Source: Rahnella sp. AA
GTDB lineage: Bacteria > Pseudomonadota > Gammaproteobacteria > Enterobacterales > Enterobacteriaceae
Length of the DNA stretch: 64,000 bases
Direction of reading: 5' to 3'
Assembly (NCBI RefSeq): GCF_002834385.1
Contig: NZ_PITQ01000015.1
Location: 1-64,000 of the forward strand
Shown here: positions 16,628 to 24,320 of the stretch, piece after piece
Position numbering within the stretch: the first letter of the stretch is position 1
How the letters are laid out: every line of letters begins with the position of its first letter
Position numbers and translations under genes: made by a program
Notes under the pieces: model-generated
The model's database searches: none
What the model was told of the DNA's origin: nothing
The model's input: the letters and a program-made list of their open reading frames with translations, nothing else

Positions 16628-16885
16628 ATGGACAAAAAAATATTATCCGACTTCACTGAAGGTGAGTTTTTGGATTTTGTAACCGGTATTTGTAAAGACA
16701 CTTATACAACAGAACAAGAGCACATTTCAGCAGTACTTCTGTTTGAACTGTTAACAGAGCATCCAGCTGGTTCCGATCTGATCTATTATCCAGAATCTGG
16801 AGTTGATAATACTCCAGTAGGAATAGTCAAAACTATCAAAGAATGGCGAACTGCTAATGGTAAACCTGGGTTTAAATCAGAATAA
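16628..16885 (+). CDS. Colicin E-type DNase immunity protein (Im2/Im7/Im9 family)
   Basis: 85 residues, as expected for the family. It matches Im9 closely: SDFTEGEFLDFV, LLTEHPAGSDLIYYP (the conserved helix III), then GIVKTIKEWRTANGKPGFK. Immunity proteins of this family bind an exosite of the HNH nuclease beside the active site. I chose ATG 16628, with AGAAAGG 9 bases upstream, over a TTG at 16622. It appears intact while its toxin partner is truncated and has lost metal ligands, so it may protect against related DNases from other strains. Toxin fragment and immunity gene are on the plus strand, opposite to all other CDI modules here. Confidence 0.92.
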   Translation: MDKKILSDFTEGEFLDFVTGICKDTYTTEQEHISAVLLFELLTEHPAGSDLIYYPESGVDNTPVGIVKTIKEWRTANGKPGFKSE

Positions 16886-17086
16886 TTAAGAGACTGCGGC
16901 TCTTGTATGGGGCCGCATTAGATGATCTCCTCCCTGAAAACAATGCCAGTCTAAACTGAAGTATCCGGTCTTTCTTTCATCTCACTGAGAGGCATATCTA
17001 CCATGAAAATGCCCCAACCAATTTTAATCGCTTCGGCCTGATATGGCGGCATCTCCGCACAAACAGCGATACCAGACCGGGACAAA

Positions 17087-17401
17087 TTATTTCTGTGCTT
17101 TTACATAGCCACTGATTCTATGAATAACAGAATATTCGGTACCCAATTCCGTTTGTAACATTGTCACTAATTCGAGACCATTTTTCTTAAAACTCTCGGC
17201 TAATTCAGCATGCTCAAACCCTGAAAAAGCCGGATCATTCATATCTAACGTGCAGTCATATACAGATGCCCACTCCAAGAGTCGCACCTGAAGGGCTTCT
17301 GAGATTGGCAAATCTCTTGGGTCAATATTACCCACAACTCCCGGCGAAGCCTCCCATAATGGAAAGCATTGATAATCAGCCATCAATTTAATTATCTTCA
17401 T
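17087..17401 (-). CDS. Orphan CDI immunity protein (CdiI-like), family not recognised
   Basis: 104 residues, acidic, with no signal peptide. It starts at the last base of the stop codon of the toxin tail upstream (TAATG), the usual toxin-immunity coupling. The sequence contains LMADYQCFPLWE and DPRDLPISEALQVRLLEWA, a pattern I associate with small cytosolic immunity proteins, but I cannot name the family. Function is inferred from position only. Confidence 0.7.
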   Translation of the reverse strand: MKIIKLMADYQCFPLWEASPGVVGNIDPRDLPISEALQVRLLEWASVYDCTLDMNDPAFSGFEHAELAESFKKNGLELVTMLQTELGTEYSVIHRISGYVKAQK

Positions 17402-17594
17402 TATCCTCTCCCTGCGGGATTCGCTCCAACAATGTAGCCGTTGTTTCCAACAGTTATCGCAATCCGCTGTGATTGATCATTAATAGTTACTTCGTAGATT
17501 GGTCGCCCCGTGCCAGTTCCTTGGTAACCAACAATATTTCCCTCTGTAACAGCCTGCATAACTACGTTTGGTATCTGCGACTCCGGTACCCCTA
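17401..17594 (-). pseudogene. Orphan CdiA-CT toxin tail (RNase-like?)
   Basis: About 60 residues ending GYIVGANPAGRG and stop, preceded by IPNVVMQAVTEGNIVGYQG and RPIYEVTINDQSQRIAITVG. The GRPIYEV / IAITVG / NGYIVGANP pattern is typical of small BECR-like RNase toxins at the end of polymorphic toxins; that family call is tentative. The frame joins a duplicated cdiA pre-toxin segment out of frame, with no VENN motif at the junction, so it cannot be delivered as it stands. Confidence 0.7.
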
Positions 17595-18447
17595 TGCACG
17601 CCTGCCAATGCCGAATTCCCGGCCACACCACCTGCCAGCCCGGCGGCCAGAGTACTCAGCGCACTCACATTCGCTTTCTGATCATTCGTCAGATTTTCCG
17701 GCTTTATTCCCGGATACAGTTCACTGGCAATCGCTTTTGCTGCCAGTTCACCCGCCGCCGCGCCGGCCGCACCGCCAGCCACGGAACCGCCCTGCAGATA
17801 CGCAATAACGGCCCCTGCCAAAGCATGGCCAGCCGTGTTGGCCACAACATCATCACCGGTGGCTTTTTTCACCGCCAGCGAAAGATAAGGTGCCAGCCAG
17901 TCCGCCCGCCAGCGCCTGGCTCATATCGCCACCGGAGAGGCCTTCCAGCGCACCGGAGATAGCCGTGCCCGCCGTCCAGAACGGGCTGCCGATACCGTAT
18001 TTTTGCTCTGCTGCGATATATTCCGGTGAGTTCTCCAGCATCGTCTGCCTGTCTTCTTTCGAGGCATTGATGTACGCATCGGTCCCCGACAACCGGGCAA
18101 GCGCATCACTTTTGGCATTGACCTGCGCCTGCAGCACCATGTTCTGCATCGTCTGCGCGCCAATCTCGCTGATGGCCTGAGCGACTGCCTGATTTTCTTC
18201 TATTTTTTGTTTGTCAAAAATCTTGTCGATATGCCCGTTGGCATCGTCCGTATCCCGGCTCAGCGTACCCACATCCTGCGTTTGCTGGCCGGTATCACGC
18301 ACCGTAATACTGCCGTCGGCCACCGCAGAGCGGGTCGTGCCCGACGCGCTGCCGCTGGCGTTGGTCATCACCGGCAACACACCACCGACATTCTTCCCCT
18401 TGGCGTTATCATTCGAGAAACCGGCGCTGATTCCGCTGGCACTGGGC
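17595..18447 (-). pseudogene. Duplicated cdiA pre-toxin segment, frameshifted
   Basis: Closely matches the pre-toxin part of the large cdiA gene (about 25180-26010), with long identical stretches such as the region around 17895-18420. A 4-base insertion near 17900 (gccagccagtccgcc versus gccagcccgcc) breaks the frame after LAGGLAG. The second half is more diverged ([29 protein letters not shown]). It ends before the VENN motif would appear. Classic orphan cdiA-CT arrangement: a short piece of homology to the main gene in front of a spare toxin. Confidence 0.88.
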
Positions 18448-18452
18448 CGGTG

Positions 18453-18608
18453 TTAGGTGAGTAAACAATTGTAATAATATTCAGAGAGTTTGAATGGCGT
18501 TTCTTCTGCTTGGTAGAAACCATCAATCATCCTAATTTCTAGAAGACTCCCTTTTGTATCAACAAAATCCGCCCCAACTGCCCTAGGCTCATCAACTGTG
18601 TAGATCGG
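18453..18608 (-). pseudogene. C-terminal remnant of an orphan immunity gene
   Basis: After an in-frame stop the minus strand reads PIYTVDEPRAVGADFVDTKG, then LLEIRMIDGFYQ and EETPFKLSEYYYNCLLT with a stop at 18453. About 50 residues without a start codon: the tail of a small acidic protein of CdiI type. It is joined directly to the duplicated pre-toxin segment. Confidence 0.55.
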
Positions 18609-18684
18609 CTAATCCAGCAAGGATTGGCCTCCATCTCGTCCGTAATCGTGGTAATGCTGGTCGGCTTCAAAGCATCGGCTTTCG

Positions 18685-18694
18685 CTTTTGCACC
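18685..18694 (-). repeat. Module seam GGTGCAAAAG (copy)
   Basis: Ten-base sequence shared with four other toxin-module junctions (22282, 23752, 24321, 24958). Here it lies 6 bases behind the stop codon of the immunity gene at 18701 and opens a new reading GAKAKADALKP. Confidence 0.6.
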
Positions 18695-18700
18695 AATAAA

Positions 18701-18925
18701 TTATCTCAATTTCAGTTGAGCATCGCCTTGCCCAGCCAAGACTTTAGTCACACAGAGCATCCAATCCTTCCAAACCGCCGGATCAGCAGTTTCACCATCG
18801 GCAAGATAGCTCATACTACCCAACAGGGAACCTAACTCGTCCGACATCGTTCGCTGATAAAGCTCTACGAGAAATTCATACATCGCAAGATACGCGAGCT
18901 CTGGTGTCAAATTTTCGGTGCTCAT
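18701..18925 (-). CDS. Orphan CDI immunity protein paired with the deaminase toxin
   Basis: 74 residues from ATG 18925, which has GAAAGGAAA in front; an in-frame extension to 19042 is the tail of the toxin. It contains LTPELAYLAMYEFLVELYQR and LLGSMSYLADGETADPAVW then DWM, a helical acidic protein of a type often found behind deaminase-like polymorphic toxins. Role as immunity protein is inferred from its position. It seems intact although its toxin is frameshifted. Confidence 0.72.
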   Translation of the reverse strand: MSTENLTPELAYLAMYEFLVELYQRTMSDELGSLLGSMSYLADGETADPAVWKDWMLCVTKVLAGQGDAQLKLR

Positions 18926-19260
18926 TGCTATTTTCCTTTCGAATTTAGTAGGAGGAATTACACCGCCATTATCGGATACATTAACAGTAATATTTGGATA
19001 TTTGGTTTGAACATTTCGATAGTATTTGAGCAAATTAGGCAAGGAGCGCGTTCAGTCAGCAAGTTAATAGTCCCACTAACAGATGCATTGCCCCCCAACT
19101 TAGCGGCGATATTGTTTAAAATCTTCGCCTCAGAATCTACTGCCCTGTTAAGCATTTGAGGTGGATTACTAGCCGTTGGTACAATAAAGCCTGGAAACGT
19201 CTCTGGAACCTCGCCGACAAAACCTAACGCCTGTTGTTCAGCACTACCAGCCATAATCAT
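18926..19260 (-). pseudogene. Deaminase-type CDI toxin, frameshifted near its end (copy 2, longest)
   Basis: The frame starting at 19260 encodes [35 protein letters not shown], and [16 protein letters not shown]. The acidic SEAK motif and the PCxxC motif (PCLIC) are the zinc and catalytic motifs of the cytidine-deaminase fold in polymorphic toxins. Near 19003-19010 a one-base change moves the rest (TKYPNITVNVSDNGGVIPP) into another frame, which then runs without a stop into the immunity gene. The active-site half is readable, but the protein end is lost. Nucleic-acid deamination would be the predicted activity of the intact form. Confidence 0.75.
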
Positions 19261-19474
19261 CTTTCATTATTTGATAAAATTGATCATAAGCAGCCCTCTC
19301 GTTATCAAATCTTTCTTTATAAGTAATTCCCCCTCGACTGTTGTATACAACATCCCATATATTTTCTTTATGAACGATACATAAACATTCACCATCTTTA
19401 ATCCCACTAAGGCTGTAAATGCCTTTGGGAACGTTTCTTTTATCTAATTCACAAAGCAGCTCTTCTTTCGTCAT
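19244..19474 (-). CDS. Orphan CDI immunity protein (76 residues)
   Basis: Starts MTKEELLCELDKRNVPKGIY and continues YSLSGIKDGECLCI, then WDVVYNSRGG and a helical end (AAYDQFYQIMKDDY). This small alpha/beta family is common behind varied bacterial toxins. Its 3' end overlaps the start of the deaminase frame by 17 bases. Its own toxin is no longer recognisable upstream. Confidence 0.72.
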   Translation of the reverse strand: MTKEELLCELDKRNVPKGIYSLSGIKDGECLCIVHKENIWDVVYNSRGGITYKERFDNERAAYDQFYQIMKDDYGW

Positions 19475-19953
19475 TTATTTTCTCCAAAACATCCGTTATC
19501 TAAATGCCATTAAACTGGCTTCAGCAACTCATATTGTATCCCTTGCCCTTTTACCAAACCAAGGAAGAATTTTTCTTTGCGAAACACGAATAATTAGTTT
19601 TAATACCTCATACACATTATATGGTGCATTTGCTGAAATGATGTGAACGCCCTGTTTTGTGAACACCAATTTGTCGGATTAGTCAGAAAATTACCAGGCG
19701 ATACTAGCTGTGCGCTTGCGGCCAAAATCACAACAGCCATTTTTTTAATTGTATTAAAACAAAACTATAGTCTTCTTCTCATCGGCAAAGGAAGCAAGCA
19801 TAGAAGGCTTATCTCTTTCAACATACTAAACAATCCAAAGCTTAGTTTCTCTAACAACACAGGTATAATCACTGTTTCGCAATGCTCCTAGTGGATAGCT
19901 ATTCTTATTTACCCCTAAAATATCTAATTGTTTTATAAGTTTTTCGCCTTCAT
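19475..19953. other. Degenerate AT-rich stretch without a supportable gene
   Basis: About 480 bases at low GC between orphan modules. Short frames exist on both strands (for example 19643-19891 plus), but none resembles a known protein or has a good ribosome-binding site. Probably decayed toxin/immunity DNA. Confidence 0.5.
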
Positions 19954-20062
19954 TTATCTACCATCCTGTGTCTGCTGGCTGCTGTCCCTCATGGTAATCG
20001 TTCCGGCTGCAACAGCAGACTGCGTCATGCCCGCGCTGCTTCCTGGCTGAAGTTCGGCAATG
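19954..20062 (-). pseudogene. Diverged cdiA pre-toxin fragment
   Basis: The minus strand reads SSAGMTQSAVAAGTITMRDS then SQQTQDGR and stop, homologous to [20 protein letters not shown] of the main cdiA (around 25860-25940) but more diverged than the copy at 17595-18447. Likely a piece of another cdiA allele. Confidence 0.7.
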
Positions 20063-20249
20063 TTATTCACCGCTATCCAGGGCAATGACTGCCAACACCA
20101 TCTGTACCTCATAGCTTTCAAGGGCCGATGTAACGCCCCCTTCATGCGCGTTCTTAAAATTACGGCTGCCAAAATAATCGGGTTTTTACTGGATCAAAGA
20201 GCATGATTTATCCTCAACATGGGTTATTTCCACAAAATATGACAGGTGT

Positions 20250-20456
20250 TTAATTTTTCGCAGCCCCGGAACCAACAGTATTGGCATTGAAATTACCATC
20301 TTTCAAATTTTGAATTGCTTGCTGCTTTATTGACCCCGGTAAATTCGAATTTCTGATCGCGGTCTGTGAGTATCAAGTGCCTTCGCACTTATAGTTGTTT
20401 TAGTTAATGTCTTATAATAATCAAGTATCTTAAAACCAGGAGAAACAATACTATAT
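20250..20456 (-). pseudogene. Toxin C-terminal remnant with frameshift
   Basis: Directly behind the immunity gene at 20457 the minus strand encodes VSPGFKILDYYKTLTKTTIS and AKALDTHR; then, in a shifted frame, NSNLPGSIKQQAIQNLKDGN and TVGSGAAKN with stop at 20250. It looks like the end of another polymorphic-toxin domain broken by one indel. No family recognised. Confidence 0.5.
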
Positions 20457-20801
20457 TCATACATCATTTTTAACTAAAAAAATATTAATATCATCTATAG
20501 CATCACTTATATAACCTGAAATCGCTTTGTTTTTTTCTTGCTGTTTAAAAGCATCCAGAACTTTATCTATTTCTAACATTCCGTGAATGCGTACAATATG
20601 CCCTAAACAGGTTGCAGCTATTTTACTAACCTCAATATTATCGCTTTTTAGACAATCCAAACAAATATCCTGCGCCCATTTCCAATCACTTTCATAGAAA
20701 GAAATTGACACTAAAGCAGCACATATTTTATTTACATCATTAGAGGCCAAATCAGAGATTAAAGCATCTCTAGATTGACGTTTAGGATTTTGAAAAAACA
20801 T
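20457..20801 (-). CDS. Orphan immunity protein with HEAT-like helices
   Basis: 114 residues, start ATG 20801, 3 bases behind the stop of a toxin tail. Repeating helical pairs (DALISDLASNDVNKICAALV, DICLDCLKSDNIEVSKIAAT, CLGHIVRIHG) suggest a small HEAT-like fold, a form known among immunity proteins. Acidic, cytosolic. Function inferred from position. The upstream toxin is cut by the IS element. Confidence 0.68.
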   Translation of the reverse strand: MFFQNPKRQSRDALISDLASNDVNKICAALVSISFYESDWKWAQDICLDCLKSDNIEVSKIAATCLGHIVRIHGMLEIDKVLDAFKQQEKNKAISGYISDAIDDINIFLVKNDV

Positions 20802-20804
20802 GCA

Positions 20805-20921
20805 TTACCTCGTAATAATCTTGCCTTTATTATTAACCATACCAGCCTGTTGAAGCGCATTTTTCATGTCTTGAGTAAGATCTTGCCAACTTCTAACATG
20901 CCCATGACCTGCCCCCAGGAT
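20805..20921 (-). pseudogene. Toxin C-terminal tail truncated by an IS element
   Basis: Encodes GAGHGHVRSWQDLTQDMKNA then LQQAGMVNNKGKIITR and stop, just before the immunity gene at 20801. The N-terminal side ends close to the IS end near 20943. Probably the last 35-40 residues of a CdiA-CT toxin. Confidence 0.6.
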
Positions 20922-21002
20922 TAAATACAACGCTCACTTAGTAATGTCGGATCCTGACCCTGACCCCGAATATGTTCCAGGCATAATCAGGAATAACCGG
21001 CT

Positions 21003-21857
21003 TCAGGTTGGTTGCTTATTCTGGCAACCGACAGATTTTTCGGCAAATTCAGATGGGGTCATCCAGCCCAGCGCAGAATGGGGACGACTCCGGTTATAGT
21101 GTATGCGCCAGGCTTCGATTTTGCACCGGGCATCCTCCATCGACATAAACCAGTTCTCGTTCAGGCATTCCTGCCGCAGCCTGCCGTTGAAGGACTCCAC
21201 CGTGGCCTTATCCGTGGGCGTACCCGGTCGCGAGAAGTCAATCCGGATATCACGTTCGTACACCCATTTATCCAGCATTTTTCCAGCAAATTCAGAACCA
21301 TTATCAGTTTTCAGGAGCTGTGGCAGCGGTCGCCTCAGCGCAATGTTATTCAGCATCTCAGCCACTTCTGAAGACCGCAGGTTCTGGCCCACGCAGATCC
21401 CCAGACATTCGCGCGTGTAGAGATCGATTACCGTCAGCAGGCGCAGCCGCCGACCGTCAAACAACGCATCGGAGACAAAATCCATACCCCATACGTGGTT
21501 GGGATACAGCCCCTGCGGAGGGGACTGACGTTTCAGCGCAGATTTATTGCGGCGGGGGCGTTTTAGCCGCAGCGACAGCCCCTGCTCACGGTAGAGCCGG
21601 TAGATGCGCTCGTGGTTATCACGCCAGCCTTCCCGTTTCAGCATGACGTGTACCCTGCGGTAGCCGTAGTGGACCCGGGTTTCGGTTATCTCCCTGATGC
21701 GCAGTCGCAGCGCACTGCCGTCTGCCGCAACGGAGCGGTAGCGGAACGAACTGCGGCTGACCTGCAGCGCAAAGCAGACCTGTCTCTCACTGGCACCATA
21801 GCGGGTCTGTAAATCCCTGACCCACTCGCGCAGGCGTGCCAGCGTCAGCTCTTTTTT
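21003..21857 (-). CDS. IS3-family transposase OrfB (made by -1 frameshift from orfA)
   Basis: The integrase core is present: HVWGMDFVSDALFDG (first Asp), LTVIDLYTRECLG, LLKTDNGSEF (second Asp) and KATVESFNGRLRQECLNE (catalytic Glu), ending RPHSALGWMTPSEFAE. The N-terminal helix-turn-helix part (RYGASERQVCFALQVSRSSF) has no own start codon and is read after -1 slippage at GCAAAAAAG near 21850-21858. DDE residues are intact, so the element may be active if both ends work. Confidence 0.88.
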   Translation of the reverse strand, partial: KKELTLARLREWVRDLQTRYGASERQVCFALQVSRSSFRYRSVAADGSALRLRIREITETRVHYGYRRVHVMLKREGWRDNHERIYRLYREQGLSLRLKRPRRNKSALKRQSPPQGLYPNHVWGMDFVSDALFDGRRLRLLTVIDLYTRECLGICVGQNLRSSEVAEMLNNIALRRPLPQLLKTDNGSEFAGKMLDKWVYERDIRIDFSRPGTPTDKATVESFNGRLRQECLNENWFMSMEDARCKIEAWRIHYNRSRPHSALGWMTPSEFAEKSVGCQNKQPT

Positions 21858-22111
21858 GCCAGCACATCCTGAAGCATGGCCTTGTCGAGGCTCAGATCGG
21901 CAACCAGCTTCTTCAGGCGAAGGTTTTCCTCCTCGAGCTGCCGCATATGTTTCAGTTCTGAAGGAGAAATCCCGCCGTACTTTTTGCGCCAGGTGTAGAA
22001 CGTGGCATCGGAGATGCCCAGCTTGCGGCAGACTTCCGGTACGGGCGTACCCAGCTCAGCCTGCTTCAGGGCAAAGACTATCTGCTCTTCGGTGAATCGT
22101 GACTTTTTCAT
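21845..22111 (-). CDS. IS3-family transposase OrfA
   Basis: 88 residues from ATG 22111 with GGAGG upstream. Helix-turn-helix (FTEEQIVFALKQAELG, VCRKLGISDATFYTWRKKYG) followed by a leucine-zipper region (MRQLEEENLRLKKLVADLSL). It ends LAKKS with the A6G slippery run inside the last codons, which feeds the ribosome into orfB. Confidence 0.9.
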   Translation of the reverse strand: MKKSRFTEEQIVFALKQAELGTPVPEVCRKLGISDATFYTWRKKYGGISPSELKHMRQLEEENLRLKKLVADLSLDKAMLQDVLAKKS

Positions 22112-22193
22112 CGGCACAACCTCCGCTCGTGAGGGAGTGAATATCATGCCGGAATTCTGTTTCTGAATGGGTCAGGATTTTGGGGTAGTGTCA

Positions 22194-22281
22194 GCCTCAG
22201 AATCTACTGCCCTGTTAAGCATTTGAGGTGGATTACTAGCCGTTGGAACAATAGAGCTTGGAAACGTCTCTGATTCATTTC
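22194..22281 (-). pseudogene. N-terminal fragment of the deaminase toxin (copy 3)
   Basis: Encodes KGNESETFPSSIVPTASNPP then QMLNRAVDSEA and is cut by the IS end at 22193. The same residues occur in copy 2 (19131-19200). It starts straight from a GGTGCAAAAG seam. It holds the part of the gene that copy 1 (16174-16258) lacks; both break at GCCTC. Confidence 0.8.
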
Positions 22282-22291
22282 CTTTTGCACC
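22282..22291 (-). repeat. Module seam GGTGCAAAAG (copy)
   Basis: Two bases behind the TAG stop of the immunity gene at 22294 (TAG TA GGTGCAAAAG), the same layout as at 24321-24330. Confidence 0.65.
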
Positions 22292-22293
22292 TA

Positions 22294-22602
22294 CTAATCA
22301 TACTCTCGACGACAGTAGACAAAACCTCCCAAGCACTCAAGCTTCCCAATTGGATCCGATTCAAACTTGCATTCCAGATTTATTCGAAAAATTTTTTCTT
22401 GACCAATTGAAGCTGAAATATTTGTAGCAACAACCTCTAAGCTTTCCCAATCAAAATCTGTGGGTTGTCTGTCAAGGTAGTAACAAATATGCAACGTTCG
22501 ATCATCCGCTAGAGAAATAGCGATCGCTCTTATTGCAGGGTATATCTCACCAATCAGAGCGCGCCAAACACACAAAACTAACCACTCAGGAAAATTTTTC
22601 AT
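22294..22602 (-). CDS. Orphan CDI immunity protein (102 residues)
   Basis: Starts MKNFPEWLVLCVWRALIGEI and goes on YPAIRAIAISLADDRTLHI, ending GFVYCRREYD. I recognise the general family from toxin-immunity loci of enterobacteria but cannot name it. It starts inside the stop region of a toxin tail (ATGA overlap) and is followed by a seam and the next module. It seems intact. Confidence 0.75.
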   Translation of the reverse strand: MKNFPEWLVLCVWRALIGEIYPAIRAIAISLADDRTLHICYYLDRQPTDFDWESLEVVATNISASIGQEKIFRINLECKFESDPIGKLECLGGFVYCRREYD

Positions 22603-22719
22603 GGCTTCACCTCAACAGTAGCCGGGTTTGTTGGAACAATATGCGCTCCGTTTTTGCCTGAATGTATTGTTCCATATCTCGTCGCCAAGCCAGAGGAGCC
22701 ATCAACACCAATGTTTTGA
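22600..22719 (-). pseudogene. Toxin C-terminal tail next to an IS-end relic
   Basis: Encodes FGQNIGVDGSSGLATRYGTI then HSGKNGAHIVPTNPATVEVK and Pro with stop overlapping the immunity start. The NGAHIVP motif resembles tails of small RNase-type toxins. The upstream side meets a 22-base sequence matching an IS end (22720-22741), with an in-frame stop just beyond, so only the tail remains. Confidence 0.6.
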
Positions 22720-22741
22720 CCAAATTCACTATGCCACTACA
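22720..22741 (-). mobile_element. Solitary IS end relic
   Basis: Read on the minus strand, this 22-mer matches the left end of the IS remnant at 23811-23832 at 20 of 22 positions (both start tgtagtggca and end tgaatttgg). No transposase is attached. It marks the point where a toxin gene was truncated. Confidence 0.5.
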
Positions 22742-22800
22742 GATTCACTGACAAATACAGAATGCTAAAGTTCCTCAAGATAGATATTACTGAGCTTATG

Positions 22801-23064
22801 CTAAGAAGCAACGCCTCTAAGAGCACCTGGTTTTACGATTAGAAGGTCATCCTTTTCTCGTCTTTTGCATTGTTTAGCAAAATCTACTGCCATGACAGGA
22901 TTACTCAGAAAGATATTATACTCGCTTTCACTTATCTCATAATATTCTTCATAATCAATCATGTGATTGGTTACAGGAATGGACAGATAATATCGAGCAG
23001 TCTCTGTTTCAATTCCAATAGAATATCTTTCCTCTCTGCTAAAAAAAACGTCTTTAAATTTCAT
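22801..23064 (-). CDS. Orphan CDI immunity protein (87 residues)
   Basis: Starts MKFKDVFFSREERYSIGIET then ARYYLSIPVTNHMIDYEEYY and EISESEYNIFL, ending KPGALRGVAS. This is a small family regularly found behind CdiA-type toxins whose tail contains KPGDFNLRIPSGNE, as it does here. Start ATG 23064 lies 9 bases after the toxin stop. Seems intact. I know the family only by its context. Confidence 0.75.
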   Translation of the reverse strand: MKFKDVFFSREERYSIGIETETARYYLSIPVTNHMIDYEEYYEISESEYNIFLSNPVMAVDFAKQCKRREKDDLLIVKPGALRGVAS

Positions 23065-23073
23065 TAAATTATC

Positions 23074-23291
23074 TCATCTAAATTTAACAGGAGAAACCGT
23101 GTAATCACTGGGTAATATACTCCCCGCATCAATTACTGCTTCGGCGTTATTGTTTGGTAGTATACCTCCCGGTATCCAAAATTCATTCACACCGGCCTCA
23201 TTACCAGAAGGAATCCGTAGATTAAAATCACCAGGTTTAGGGATGTCAACACGTACAACATTACCTGTAGAAAAGAAGCCGGAAGGTAAAC
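23074..23291 (-). pseudogene. CdiA-CT toxin tail fused to cdiA repeat debris
   Basis: Encodes GLPSGFFSTGNVVRVDIPKP, GDFNLRIPSGNEAGVNEFWI and PGGILPNNNAEAVIDAG, then a short end and stop at 23074. The KPGDFNLRIPSGNE-EFWIPGG sequence is a recurring toxin C-terminus in enterobacterial CdiA/RHS proteins. Upstream it joins, at about 23292, a degraded copy of cdiA repeat sequence rather than a VENN pre-toxin region. Confidence 0.65.
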
Positions 23292-23751
23292 CGGTAGCTG
23301 GACTGCTCCTCCGTCGCGGTGGTGATGTTCACGTCACGACCGGCGTTCAGGGCAAGGTCGCCGTTGGCCTCAACCCTTCCTGCCCGACATTTTCACGGAT
23401 ACTCACGCTTTTATTGCTGTGTCTCTCGCTGTAGGTGCCGGTCTGCTGCGTATTCAGGTTGACTTCGCGACCGGCGCTAAGCTAGGCATTGAGGAGTTGC
23501 GCCACTTGCGAGTTCAAATCCCATCCTGCGCTAAGCGTCAGGTCGTTACCCGCGCAAGCGCCTGCACTGACCGTACTGGCCTGGCTGCCGGTAGTCTGTG
23601 TGCTGGATTTTTGCCGTGGATTTACTTGTGCTCAGTGCGTTGTCTGTAATGTTAATATCGTTGAGTGCAACCGGTTGCAAATCGCTGCTGATGTTGTTGA
23701 TATTCCCATTTTCAGCAGAACCAGCTACTGGCGTACTCGGGGTCGTAGTCG
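23292..23751 (-). pseudogene. Degraded, internally deleted copy of cdiA filament repeats
   Basis: Matches parts of the main cdiA between about 27330 and 28200 (for example the stretches around 23294-23360 and 23595-23690) with many deletions and stop codons. On its upstream side it begins with GAKATTTPSTPVAG right after a GGTGCAAAAG seam, so it is a chimaera of a module entry sequence and filament debris. Confidence 0.75.
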
Positions 23752-23761
23752 CTTTTGCACC
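23752..23761 (-). repeat. Module seam GGTGCAAAAG (copy)
   Basis: Two bases behind a TAG stop (23766-23764) that closes an immunity remnant: TAG AT GGTGCAAAAG. Confidence 0.6.
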
Positions 23762-23763
23762 AT

Positions 23764-23810
23764 CTAGATATTTAAAATTTCAATATACAAATCATCTGTA
23801 CCTATAAAAG
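23764..23810 (-). pseudogene. Last residues of an immunity gene cut by an IS
   Basis: Encodes TFIGTDDLYIEILNI and stop. The upstream sequence is replaced by the IS remnant starting at 23811. Identified only by its place between an IS end and a module seam. Confidence 0.45.
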
Positions 23811-24313
23811 TGTAGTGGCACACTGAATTTGGCCACCTGAACAGAGGTGATATCATCGCCTCATAGTCAAAACAGGTGACATTATGACCGGACGTAACAG
23901 ACGCAACTTTAGCCCCGAGTTTCGCCTCGAAGCTGCCCAGCTTGTACTCGATCAGCACTACACTGTTGCCGCTGCTGCCACTGCGATGAATATCGGCAAA
24001 TCCACGATGGACAAATGGGTTCGACAACTGAAAGAGGAACGAGCGGGAAAATCACCCGTCGCTTCACCCATGACACCTGAGCAGATTGAGATACGTGAGT
24101 TGAAGAAAAGACTTCAACGCGTTCTTGATGTCAGGCTCCCTGAAAAATTCTCATTAGTTGAGAAACTCAGGGCGCGGTTTCCTGTTGCCGTTGTGTGCAA
24201 CGTGTTTGGGGTTCATCGCAGCAGTTATAAATACTGGCGGCAGCCCAGGAAACCTGACGCCACGAGGGTGGCATTACTGAGCCTTGTGCGTGAAGTTTAT
24301 CGCGAAAGTAACT
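23811..24313 (+). mobile_element. Truncated IS3-family element
   Basis: The left end is at 23811 (tgtagtggca). The frame 23884-24336 fuses an OrfA start ([45 protein letters not shown]) to a piece of OrfB ([31 protein letters not shown]) across a deletion, and ends within OrfB (LVREVYRES). The DDE core and right end are missing, so it cannot move by itself. A matching solitary end lies at 22720-22741. Confidence 0.8.
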
Positions 24314-24320
24314 GTTGTTG

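Larger units (their letters stand above)
20943..22193 (-). mobile_element. IS3-family insertion sequence (IS407-like group), about 1.25 kb
   Basis: Carries overlapping orfA and orfB joined by a -1 frameshift site. The right end reads tgacactaccccaaaatcct on the minus strand; the left end shares only atcctgaccc, so the outer 15 bases on that side are degenerate or lost. It interrupts an array of orphan toxin modules: toxin tail on its left, deaminase fragment on its right. Confidence 0.85.
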
